Under the pieces are notes generated by a model, which was not told where the DNA came from, did not search any database, and saw nothing but the letters and a program-made list of their open reading frames with translations. Shown one piece after another: positions 43,347-53,159 of a stretch of 64,000 nt of DNA. Positions within the stretch are counted from its first letter, which is position 1. Each line of letters starts with the position of its first letter. This stretch comes from Fragilaria crotonensis (taxonomy: Eukaryota > Bacillariophyta > Fragilariophyceae > Fragilariales > Fragilariaceae). The translations under genes and the position numbers were made by a program. The stretch is taken from NCBI GenBank assembly GCA_022925895.1, contig JAKSYS010000325.1, positions 1-64,000 of the forward strand, written 5' to 3'.

Positions 43347-45408
43347 ACGACGTAGCAAAGCCCGATGACGACAAGGACGTTCATGCGAGGGGGGCGAACG
43401 AGCACCTCGCTTCCGGTTCGTCAGACTCGTAGCTTCACTAAATGGTACGACAACACGCCCAGATGGAGTTGTCGGAATATGACGACGGCCAGGAGCAGAA
43501 GGACAAGAAGACGACATAGGAGCTGTCGGTGAAATGAAGCGGTTTAGTACTACTAGGCAGCTTAACCGCAACAGATGATGTAAAACCAAGACGGAGAACA
43601 ATGAACGACATGTTTCATGCTCCACCTGCGCCGAATCAGCATACCCATCATCATTACTGGTGGTTGGCAACAATGATGCTGGTTCACAGGCACTACCTGC
43701 AAGACAGCAATAATGTGCTACTCATATTCATTACTGAATGGAAACAAAGACAAATATCAAGTCAACCGACATCGCTGTCGGAAAATCTTTACGCCAATCA
43801 TGTGCATGACGCTGCTTCTTGTTACTGGATGGTAACAATTCAGACGCAAGCCCTTCAAGAAAGCAGCCCACCAACAACACCACTTCAAAACTGGCTGATC
43901 CCTGTCCTCGCAACAGAGTGAACATCTATTCCTCATGCATCGTTACTACTGGTAACGATGAATTGTTACTAATGGCAACAATGAGGATGACTCGCCACAC
44001 TTACACGAAAACGATGGGAGCAGATCAGAAACAAATACCACTACAATTTGTCAGGACGTTCACTTGTTACAAAATGGCAACAACAAACGCTGACAACGTA
44101 AGACAGAAATCAATGATGTGCTACTGGATGGTAACAACAACACCTCATTCAGTCAAACTCGAGTGATAATATGAGTAATTCTGAAGATTTGCGGGAAATG
44201 TGAGCGAAATTAGTACGGAGGAATACGTACGATGAGTAGCGAGAAGATACAGCAATAAACAAGATTACACGATGTGGGACTTCACGATGAAAACAGCATG
44301 CACTTATATATAGTTATCTACGATGTTACACATGTCACAACAATTGAGCTGTTAAATGGGAGTTTTTATGTAGTAACGACTTGTAAAGTGTACCTATATA
44401 GTAGTAAATATCAATACAGTGGCTGGCAATAAAGGTGATACTTAAGAAAGATGCGCATGAATCCACATATCATTCCAACCATGTGGTGGGGCACCAACAC
44501 AAAAATTGTCTTCCTACATCCTACGTGAACATATATGTGTGTCGGATGAATTATGATGCATTTAAGAATTAGACACATGCCGCGACCATGTGGTGGGACC
44601 GTCACAAAAAATTGGTGCATGTGCACTCCTGAATTTTGGATATACATTTCTAAGGAAATATATTCAATCAATCAAAGGTCTTCATACATATAAGTATAGT
44701 CAAGTGAAGAAAAAAATCAAAACGTACCTCTACAGTACACAAGGTACAATTGTATGAAGTACTACTCACAGTAGTACCTGGTGACGTTGCGGAAACGGTA
44801 CACGAGTATTTAAATATTCAAAACGTATCACTACTACAGTAAACAAGGTATGAAGTATTACGCACAGTACCGCTGCGCAAATGGTACGTATACATGAGCA
44901 TTTAAACCCTGCTGTTAGTAAAGAAAAAAATTCAAAACGTACCAGGTACACTGTACTAGTACCTCTACTGCAGTACACAAGGTACAATTGTATGAAGCAT
45001 TACTCACAGTAGTACCTGGTGACGTTGCGGAAACGGTACACGAGTATTTAAATTCGGAACGTATCACTACTACAGTAAACAAGGTATGAAGTATTACGCA
45101 CAGTACCGCTGCGCAAATGGTACATGAGCATTTAAACCCACACGACATTCATAGTACTACTCACAGTACTGCAGCGGAAATGGTACACGAGTAGCATTCA
45201 AATGAGACACATGGTAACCCACACGACATGGTACGGCAGCAACGTACCGGTAATACGTAGTATCAAGATAATTATCACGTATACAATGTTACACCAACAT
45301 TTGACATAATGCTCGTACAACAAGTGTGTACACCTTCAGTTCAAATCATTTTACGCGGCACAAGTCCAAAACAATGCACAAACAATCCCATAAAAATCAT
45401 GTTCTACA
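43347..45408. other. non-coding middle of the 7.1-kb transposon
   Basis: No gene is supported. 43640-44150 contains at least five degenerate copies of TTACTGGATGGTAACAA and related forms (43658, 43822, 43945, 44075, 44122). 44440-44660 carries an imperfect inverted pair around CCATGTGGTGGG (44479 and 44587). 44705-45141 is a tandem duplication described separately. Confidence 0.65.
44705..45141. repeat. tandem duplication, about 205-220 bp per copy
   Basis: Copy 1 at 44705-44909 and copy 2 at 44923-45141 share, in order, AAAACGTACC, CAGTACACAAGGTACAATTG, CACAGTAGTACCTGGTGACG, CGTATCACTACTACAGTAAA, CGCACAGTACCGCTGCGCAA and GAGCATTTAAACCC. Copy 2 has an extra GTAC-rich insertion near its start. 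A third partial copy of the end (CACAGTACTGCAGCGGAAAT) follows at 45160-45190. Confidence 0.88.
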
Positions 45409-47086
45409 ATGAGCTCCAGACAACAAAAGAGGAAGCGGTCGGATGCTGAAAACAAGGACCCGCAACAAAGAAAAAGGAAACGCTAGAGGAGGAAGTAAGA
45501 TCCATAAGAAAACAGTAAGTGATTTAGATAAAGAATCCAATGTCAACAAGGGTACCCATGACAAGGCGGACAAAGAAGCACAATTGCTGGCAGAAGCTGT
45601 CGTGGAAGACCAAAGCGGACCTTCTGCCGTTAGACATAAGAACGATGAGACTAGCGGAGAGGACGGAGATGACTCAAGCGTCGAGGAAGAGGCAGATGAG
45701 GAGTTGGACGGAAGTGCTACTAACAGTGAACTCGGAGGTGCTGTCATCGATATCCGCAATGGAACAAGGCCTCCATCCAGAGACCAACCATTGGTGGAAA
45801 TCAGACGTGGCCAAGAAGCTGGAACTGCAGGACGACACATTGTTGTCGACAACGGAAGGCCTCCATCCAGAGACCAACCATTGGTGGAAATCGGACATGG
45901 CCAAGAAGCTGGAACTGCAGGACGATGCATTGTTGTCAACAATGGAAGGCCTCCATCCAGAGACCATACCATTGTTGACGGCGGACGTCGCAACCACCTT
46001 GGTACCGGATGGTCTGTCAACCATGGAGGGCCTCCATTCAGAGGCCACCAAACTGGTGGAAACGACCGTGTTGGAGACCAAGTTGGCGGCGGCTACTCCA
46101 TTGTTACCAATGGACAGCATCCATCAGCAGCAACAGCAACCCGACTCTTCATACAAGCACGACACCAGGAATGGCTGGACGAAGGACCTCCGCATGGAAC
46201 TTCATCGCCAAAAAGCAGAGACACATGTCGTACAGAACCGCCAGGACTGCAACTTCGAAGAGTACCAGGAGCGCATACAAGTTCTGGTGAAGACTGTCAT
46301 CTTTCGTGTGGTGAAATTCATTACCTGTGAAGAACACATGGAGAAGGTGATGGAAGTTGTGATCGCTCAAGAAAAACCACCCAATGTGAATCACTTCGTG
46401 AGAATGTACAAGACCATCGTTACTGGAGCCCTCAACACCAAGCGGAGCACGTGCTCACAGTCTGCATCGGAAGCGGTCATGAAGCTACTGAAGATGAAGG
46501 ATCATAGAGATGAAGTTGAGCCTCCTCCATATTCTTTCCAAGTGCTTTGCAAACTGCGTCAGTCACAGACACCGGAGGAAAAGGAGGCTTTCTTGTGGTT
46601 TGTTGGGAGTTTCTGCAAACCGTGTGCGGAATGAGAGCATGGGGATCAAGGAAGAAGTACAGGTCTACAATTTCTGATGCAACATCAAGTGACACGGGTA
46701 ATGCCATAGTCACCGTTTCTGACGAGGCATTTGCCCTACTACTTTATGATGCGTACATAGACAAGTGGATTAAGAGATATCATGAAGATAGGAGGGGGGA
46801 ACCGAGGACACCACGTATGGTGGGGAAATACACGAAGAACGAAGATTCCTCCTCTGAATACGGAGGCTGGAGTGACGAAGGAATAGAAATGTTCAACATG
46901 TTGGGTGGAATTGTGGAAGACGACAGGAAGAGTAGGAATGCGAGGGATGCAGAGGAATGGGTACTCAAGAGTCTGAGGGAACGGGTTGGAGGTGGAACAC
47001 AAATGAGAGAAATGGATCCGAGTGCTGTGCAGAGGGCTGTGGAACGTGCAAATCGACCGAAGATCAACGCATTCATCGAGTTGTAG
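45409..47086 (+). pseudogene. second gene of the 7.1-kb transposon, several frames
   Basis: Coding character begins at an ATG at 45409 with a very basic start (KRKRSD, RKRKR). It continues in another frame with an acidic stretch (SGEDGDDSSVEEEADEEL), passes through a 90-bp repeat, and runs in a third frame from about 46100 to 46610 (helical, with FEEYQERIQVLVKTVIFRVV). It ends at 46600-47086 with SDEAFALLLYDAYIDKWIKR and GGWSDEGIEMFNML. The last motif (GGWS-EG followed by a helix and basic residues) recalls DNA-binding accessory proteins of diatom transposons, but I cannot name a family. At least two frame changes are needed, so this copy is probably inactive or mis-assembled. There is no evidence that it is a host gene. 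Confidence 0.5.
45761..46030. repeat. 90-bp (30-codon) tandem repeat inside the second transposon gene
   Basis: The string GGCCTCCATCCAGAGACC begins at 45768, 45858 and 45948, an exact 90-bp period, with a decayed fourth unit near 46028. Two forward frames and at least one reverse frame stay open throughout. Confidence 0.92.
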
Positions 47087-47474
47087 ATAGCAGCCAATTG
47101 ATGGAAAGAAACGTTACTACTAGCTAGTAGTTGAATCAACCGCAATTGACGACTCATACTCCAGTGAAGCACTGGTTGGCAGGTGTAATACTGTGGTACT
47201 GTAACGACTCTTGAAAGTTGATGCTACACCTAATGAACAGTAATGTTCCGACGGTACACGAACAAATGCAAGAGTATGCCAACCGGAGAATACTTTGTGT
47301 ACCATGAAGAGGTATGGGACTGTACTGGACCCAAGAAAAAATGGTACAGTGAGCAACAGCAAATTTACATGTAAAACACATATTACATGCACGTACGCAT
47401 GCAATGGTGTAATAAATTTTTACAGGGTGTACTGGACCCAAAAAAAAATGGTACACTGCACTAAATATATTGCG

Positions 47475-47500
47475 TGTAAAACCCGCCACCTTCCGATGTA
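47475..47500. repeat. right terminal inverted repeat of the 7.1-kb transposon
   Basis: Exact reverse complement of 40358-40383. Confidence 0.85.
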
Positions 47501-47979
47501 GGTGTATGCATACGTGAACCGTGAACTAGTACATGTGGTTAGGTGCGGACCAAAATGAGAGCCTAAAATAAGAGTGAGTTTGGAAGCACTTTCGTTTTCC
47601 TTTGGTTTTCCCGTGTCAAGTTTTCTGCATGCGGAGAAGAATAGACTGGAACGAAGAAAGGAATTCGATTTCATTTCGTCGGACTCCCTCCCCCCCGTAA
47701 CATATTTCCGACGGAAGTCTCTTATTTGTGAGGCCTGCAATATGATAAAAGAATCTACATCCAACCTGCTGGACACTCGTAGGCACTCGAAACAGTGGTC
47801 CACAATTCGATTGAGAACGATGTACTCCGCTACACATCACCCTTCCGTCTTTCCCTTTAATTACTGGACCTCCTCCCAAGCAGTCGGTTGCATCCAATCA
47901 GGTTTTCCAAATTAATTTCATGTGGAAGCCTAGATATTTACGTAACATGTTCAACTACTTATATTCGGAATTTGTAAGC
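47501..47979. other. intergenic region right of the 7.1-kb transposon
   Basis: 479 bp with no recognised gene. A 113-codon open frame (47574-47915) has no features I can support as coding. Confidence 0.5.
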
Positions 47980-48516
47980 TTATTGCATCGGGGGTTCATG
48001 TGTCACGTACAGACCATGGCCGCCACCATGGAACCCTTCCCACTGGTCATGGCCTGTGTCGTTTTCTTCTAGACGAGTCTCCTTTCTGGTGGAAACCCTC
48101 TTCATCCTTTTTGCTGTGAGTTCTAACGAGTCGACGCTGTCGGAACCCCATAAGTTATCGGCAACATAGCTGGAGTTTGTTCCTGAGGCGCCCGTCGCCC
48201 CCGTGTCCAAATGTGAAAAGACGAACTCCAACGATGCATGAGCAAACCGCAGAGCAATCGATTGTTTTTCAATGGCATCATCGGGTTGCTCACTTTCTTC
48301 AATGTCAAAATACTTGTCCAACTCCTTGTCGTCGTACCTTCGGTTGAGAAGTTCAGGCGCGGCGTCGCCAAATGATTCTCCAAATGAAGGTACACCACTG
48401 AGGTGCATTGATGCCAGAAGTACAGTAACGCTATCGTGATGACGGTTCAATGAATCCTTGTGTTTCAGGCGCTGGTTCTGGATGCCTTGCGTGTGTTCTT
48501 GTAGAGTATAACTCAT
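47980..48516 (-). CDS. hypothetical acidic protein
   Basis: 178 residues, intronless, ATG at 48516. Residues 60-80 are charged (RRYDDKELDKYFDIEESEQ). 85-105 form a predicted helix (SIALRFAHASLEFVFSHLD). A Gly/Ser-rich linker (TGATGASGTNSS) follows, and the tail is His/Gly-rich (FHGGGHGLYV). No signal peptide or membrane segment. I recognise no family. The balanced composition and clean frame suggest a real gene, but nothing else supports it. Confidence 0.45.
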   Translation of the reverse strand: MSYTLQEHTQGIQNQRLKHKDSLNRHHDSVTVLLASMHLSGVPSFGESFGDAAPELLNRRYDDKELDKYFDIEESEQPDDAIEKQSIALRFAHASLEFVFSHLDTGATGASGTNSSYVADNLWGSDSVDSLELTAKRMKRVSTRKETRLEENDTGHDQWEGFHGGGHGLYVTHEPPMQ

Positions 48517-49551
48517 TTTTTTTATCGCTGCGGCGTGTTGGTGAAAAAAAAATGAGGAGACTTGGAAACTGGAAATGTTGTTCCTGCTGGCATTTGCCGT
48601 TGTTCTTTGTTCTTCGACATTTTCGGTATGTCCCCAGTTCTGTGTATCGAAGAGGCTGTAATCGTAAATGACTTCGTTCGTATTCTAGTACCGGCTATGG
48701 TGGGACGTTTCACATCGGAGCGGTCACCATGTTAATGAACGATATCTCTCAAAAGACACAGGGAGTGGTACGAAGTACGAAGTAGTCGTGTTTTACTTGG
48801 TCATCGTCGGCAAATACTCGGAGATACTTATTGAGTGAGCACTTATGAAAACTAGTTGACTAGGACGGCTTGAGTCCACGTCAGCCAATTTTTTAGTGAG
48901 GCCTCCCGTAGATTTGACAAAACATTAATCGAACTTGTATAACGAACTGATGTTCTGTCGAAAAAGGGCATTAATACGACGATTCGTGTACTATGAATGA
49001 CTCGTGCGTTTAGGTGGAGGGCTTTATCTTCACATATTCGTATGCCGCACTGGATGAGTAGTACTTGTACTTCGAAATTTCGTCGAAAAGTAGGGAGCAT
49101 CACGAAGTTGTTCAAGTCTTTCGTACTCCGAGTGCTCCCTATCGGATTTGAAAAACTAATGCCTTTGACGGTCGGGTCGTGAACTCCGCAGGCACAACTT
49201 CGTCAATCTCTTCTTTATGCCCTGGAGGCTGGAGGATGATTTATGACTAAATCCTAATAGGGATCCTTACTTTATGATCCATGTGACCATTAATGACGAC
49301 GCAATTATCAAAGAAAACGAGTTAGATACTTTCATGCCCGTCATTTTCTATGTAAGACAAGGCTGCTTCACTTCAGCCGAGCGCAGATCAGTGTTATTGG
49401 CAAATAAAATGGTGTGTAGCTTTGTACAAATTGAAATGCTTGCACACAGAATGCAGCCTGGCACTAGAGCAGTTCACTTCCAAACTGAGCATAGGTTCAG
49501 AACATCACATTAGTCGTGGTTGATACCTCGAGTCGTTCACTTATCAACAAA
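48517..49551. other. intergenic region between the hypothetical gene and the RelA/SpoT homologue
   Basis: 1.0 kb; only short frames without domains. Contains GTACGAAGTACGAAGTAG (48767-48784) and similar GTAC motifs. Confidence 0.5.
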
Positions 49552-52410
49552 TTAACTTACTCTTCGTTCGACCGACATGACGGACCGAACCTGTCCCAAC
49601 CGGTCCATCACTTGCTGCAAGTGTTGCAATGAGTTGACCTTGATAAGGAATTGCAGAATCGCGTGCTCGTTAGTCGTCACACTCCCTGTCTTGCAGATGG
49701 ACGAGTGCTCGGACACGATCTCCGAACAATCGGCCAGGAGTAACTTTCGATCTTGACACACAACAACAACTTCAGCCAAATACTCGGAGAGTTCTGGAGA
49801 AGAAAATTCTGACCATTCCAGTGTAGCTACCTCGTCGATCGACTTTGAGTCTACGCCTTGAAAAAGAGTCAGTGAGCGACGAGCTACCTCAGCGTCCTGA
49901 ATCGCTCGTTGAGCATGCGGACAGGCAACGCGGTGCACCTTAGCAACTTCGGGATTGTCGAAAGGACGAATTCCTACAATGTCATCGCCCAAAATGGGAA
50001 GACAATGTTCGCACAGGTACTCATTGGCTGCGTATTTGGCCGCTTTGATTGATCCGCCGTTGGATTTTGGCACCGACACACCCGACAGCCCAAGACTTTC
50101 CTGGGATAATCCGTTGGATATAAGTTCATTCCCATCCTCAATATCGTCATCAGCGGCCGCAATGGCAGCATGTTTGGCATCTTGTATACTCTCGTGAACT
50201 GCTGCCGACACGCTCGACGGTATCAGCGACGACCTACGGTTCTTCTCCTCGTCAACCAAGAGGGATTGAGGAACCAAGAATAGCTTTGAGATTGTTTGAT
50301 GAAGAAAGGCTCGATCGTGGTTTTTGCCAATTTCCAGTAGCATTTCGTTAACATCAGAGTAGCGCGTTTTTCCCGGTAGGAAAGACTTGAGTTCCTGAAT
50401 CGTAGCTGGTGCGGTGAAAGTTTTCTCCAAGAAACTCGACTTTTCAATCAATGGCCCATGCATCCACAAATAGTCCATGACTAGGAGCGTGCCGGCTTCT
50501 CGCAGGGATTCTTTTTGTCTTTCTCGAAAGAATGCCCTCAGTTTGCTGCGAGTTGATCGACTCTTGGCGTGCTGCATCCAATCAATTTGAGGCCTGCCGT
50601 GACCTGACAGAACCGACACAACGTCGCCATTCTTAAGTAAATAGGAAAATGGAACTGGCTTGCCATTGATTTCGACACCATGCATTTTCAATCCAACTTC
50701 GGTGTGGATCTGAAAGGCTGCATCAATGGCAGTGGTCCCTCGTGGTAAATTCAGAATCTTACCGTTTCTCAAGAAAACGAAAACTCTTTTTCCGAGCAAT
50801 TCGTTCCGCACAGAATCGACGAAATCGCGGGAGTTCATGACACCCCAGTCTTTGATCGAGCTTAGCCAGGGTGTCGTAAATTGACTCCCTCGTCGTTTTT
50901 CCTCCTTGTAAGCCCAGTGGCTTGCCATACCATACTCCGCGACTTGATGCATATCTTGAGTGCGGATCTGCACTTCGATTGTCTGACCTTTGAGCATCAG
51001 GTTTGTATGCAACGACTGGTATCCATTGGGCTTTGGGAACGAAATGTAATCCTTTACACGTGTTGGGACAGGTTGAAACCCAGGCAAATGCTGAACCAAG
51101 CCCAAAACATGATAACATAGCCATACACCTTCGTCGCCTTCATGGGGAGTTATTATCACTCGCAGGGCCACCACATCGACAATTCGATCAAGATTGTGTT
51201 CCTCCTTTGTTTCCATCTTGTACCACAGACTGTATATCTCTTTGGTTCGTCCGCAAACTTGAACGTTCGCTGTTTGCTCTCGCAGCGTCTTGTCGGCGCT
51301 CAAAGTTTTGCGAAGAATATCCTGCGACGTATTCAACGTTTCTTCATACTTTGTTTGATGCAGTCGCAGTCTCCTATTGAGTCGATTGTATTCTTGCGGG
51401 TAAAGATAAAGGAATGCTGTATCTTCAAGTTCACTCTTGAACTGCCAAATTCCCATGCGATGTGCGAGTGGAGCGAAAATGTCCAACGTCTCTCTTGAGA
51501 TTTTGATTTGCTTTTCAGGTTTCATATAACGAAGCGTTCGCATGTTGTGCAACCTATCCGCGAGTTTGACAATAATAATTCTGTAATCATCAGTCATAGC
51601 TATGAACATTTGCCGCAAATTCTCGGCTTGCTCATCCGCATATTCCTCGAAGGCAAGTTTGGGCAGTTTGCTGACCTTGGTTTCGCCCTCCACGATTGAC
51701 TTCACGACAGTTCCAAACATTCCTTCGATTTGATCGAGCGTAAGGTCTGTATCTTCAACGGTATCATGCAATAACCCCGCCATGATGGTTTCAGCATCCA
51801 TTTTGAGCTCTGTCAGCAAGAGAGCCACTTCGACTGGATGAACCACGAAAGGCTCCCCCGACTTGCGAAGCTGTCCTCGATGTGCTCGATAGGCGACCTG
51901 CAACGCGTGAAAGACTTTGGAGACCTGTTCTGTGCCAAGGTAAGACACCACGGGCAAGAGCCTGGTCCAGTACAGCTCAACCTGAGCTTCGTCTTCTTCG
52001 TTAAGTGTCAAATCGCATCCAATATTCTCCGGGAATCCTTGTTTCATTATGTTCGTCCATTTATTAACTTCGGGGGCAGTGTGGGGAAGAACTGTTGAAT
52101 TGCTTCCATTGATGCTAAAGGCACCATTCTTCGGTTCTGCAAAATCGCTTTCAGCAAAGGACGCCTGTTCTCGATCCGCCAGCTTTGAAGGAATTCCTGT
52201 TCGGCGACCCGACAAAACAAAGCCTGAAGCAGGCAGTGTCAGAACCAAAACGGACAGGATAGTTGCTCTTGAAATTCTTGTAATTGACATGCTCGACGCC
52301 CGATCGAGCGCAGAATTGGTCGATTTGCGCCTTGTGGAAAGTCCAAGTGTTCGATGGCGAAGCATTTCTCGAGTGCTAACACTGAGCATTGGACGAGTCG
52401 ATAGTACCAT
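49552..52410 (-). CDS. bifunctional-type RelA/SpoT homologue (plastid (p)ppGpp synthetase/hydrolase)
   Basis: 952 codons from the ATG at 52410, uninterrupted. A downstream in-frame Met (residue 41, about 52290) directly begins a signal peptide (SITRISRATILSVLVLTLP) followed by ASGFVLS, an ASAF-like plastid-import site, so it may be the real start. Domains in order: the HD hydrolase (HRGQLRKSGEPFVVHPVEVA, LLHDTVEDTDL, VKLADRLHNMRTL) with HD and flanking metal ligands present; the synthetase domain (VVALRVIIT, KPNGYQSLHTNL, EVQIRTQDMHQVAEYGMASHW); TGS (VFVFLRNGKILNLPRGTTAIDA); and a C-terminal ACT-like segment ending MSVERRVS. Both activities look conserved. The protein sets plastid alarmone levels and so restrains plastid transcription and translation under stress. 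Confidence 0.93.
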   Translation of the reverse strand: MVLSTRPMLSVSTREMLRHRTLGLSTRRKSTNSALDRASSMSITRISRATILSVLVLTLPASGFVLSGRRTGIPSKLADREQASFAESDFAEPKNGAFSINGSNSTVLPHTAPEVNKWTNIMKQGFPENIGCDLTLNEEDEAQVELYWTRLLPVVSYLGTEQVSKVFHALQVAYRAHRGQLRKSGEPFVVHPVEVALLLTELKMDAETIMAGLLHDTVEDTDLTLDQIEGMFGTVVKSIVEGETKVSKLPKLAFEEYADEQAENLRQMFIAMTDDYRIIIVKLADRLHNMRTLRYMKPEKQIKISRETLDIFAPLAHRMGIWQFKSELEDTAFLYLYPQEYNRLNRRLRLHQTKYEETLNTSQDILRKTLSADKTLREQTANVQVCGRTKEIYSLWYKMETKEEHNLDRIVDVVALRVIITPHEGDEGVWLCYHVLGLVQHLPGFQPVPTRVKDYISFPKPNGYQSLHTNLMLKGQTIEVQIRTQDMHQVAEYGMASHWAYKEEKRRGSQFTTPWLSSIKDWGVMNSRDFVDSVRNELLGKRVFVFLRNGKILNLPRGTTAIDAAFQIHTEVGLKMHGVEINGKPVPFSYLLKNGDVVSVLSGHGRPQIDWMQHAKSRSTRSKLRAFFRERQKESLREAGTLLVMDYLWMHGPLIEKSSFLEKTFTAPATIQELKSFLPGKTRYSDVNEMLLEIGKNHDRAFLHQTISKLFLVPQSLLVDEEKNRRSSLIPSSVSAAVHESIQDAKHAAIAAADDDIEDGNELISNGLSQESLGLSGVSVPKSNGGSIKAAKYAANEYLCEHCLPILGDDIVGIRPFDNPEVAKVHRVACPHAQRAIQDAEVARRSLTLFQGVDSKSIDEVATLEWSEFSSPELSEYLAEVVVVCQDRKLLLADCSEIVSEHSSICKTGSVTTNEHAILQFLIKVNSLQHLQQVMDRLGQVRSVMSVERRVS

Positions 52411-53000
52411 GTACTTCAGGTTTGTTTCAAGTCCGTTTTAGGGATTAAGAGAAATCGAGAGAACTAAGCCCATTTCTCGGTTCTCGCATGGCACGGAAGT
52501 TGCCGATGTCACCCATGCGTCCCCGAACTCCTTTCCCGAATTGGTACATACACCTGCCCGCTAATGTACGTACTAGTCATAGTATACATAACTGGCACCG
52601 TTACGTGCAGCTGGTTCTCGACTACGATCATAAGTGCTTTGCGGTACAGTGCACCATACCGTAAAATATGCTACCATTACTACCATATAGTGAGATTACT
52701 ATATACAGTACATGTACTATGCTACGATGTACAATACGTCGTATTGCTGATAAGCGGTTGAAGGCGTACAATTGTACTCTTCTCCAGTGTCAGTATGTCA
52801 TAGCATACACCGATATTCATACCCCGAAAGAGCACTGGTGAATTGGAATTTGCATGGGTAGATACGGTATACAGGTATACAACATTTTCATTTACATGTA
52901 TCATACTGAAGTCCAAATAGCATTCTCTCTACTCTAGTAGAGAGCAACTTCCCGAAAAAAATCGGAATAACGGCTATCAGGCCATTCCTTACCAGTCGTA
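52411..53000. other. intergenic region upstream of the RelA/SpoT homologue
   Basis: 590 bp. It contains the RSH promoter on the minus strand and GTAC/ATAC-rich sequence (52560-52760). No gene is seen. Confidence 0.5.
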
Positions 53001-53159
53001 TGTCACAGCAGGAATTTTTACGGAAACAAAAACGAAAATGATATCGTTTCCGTTTTCGCCGAAACCCAAATATGGACCCTTATCGTAAAACGAGAATTCC
53101 AGCGAGATTCGCGTCTCAAGACACAACTTCCACGTACAACACCACTAGTACAGCCATGC

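Larger units (their letters stand above)
40360..47498 (+). mobile_element. 7.1-kb DNA transposon with 26-bp inverted ends and two genes, Plavaka-like
   Basis: An exact 26-bp inverted pair (40358-40383 and 47475-47500) bounds the region. If the outer TA on each side is the target duplication, the element runs from CATCGG to CCGATG. Inside are a full-length transposase-like gene (40836-43346), a non-coding middle with many TTACTGGATGGTAACAA-type motifs (43640-44150), a tandem duplication (44705-45141), and a second, repeat-bearing coding region (45409-47086). Near the right end, GTACTGGACCCAA-A(n)-TGGTACA occurs twice (47322 and 47427), like subterminal binding sites. The transposase type points to the CACTA-related Plavaka group, although the ends do not read CACTA. 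Confidence 0.72.

Noticed and set aside
45397-46120. Long minus-strand open frames opposite the second transposon gene
   Set aside because: They are a by-product of the 90-bp repeat keeping all frames open; composition and position give no support for a separate gene.
40360-47498. Classifying the 7.1-kb element as a Polinton or Helitron
   Set aside because: No polymerase, integrase, capsid or helicase domain is present, and the ends are simple inverted repeats.
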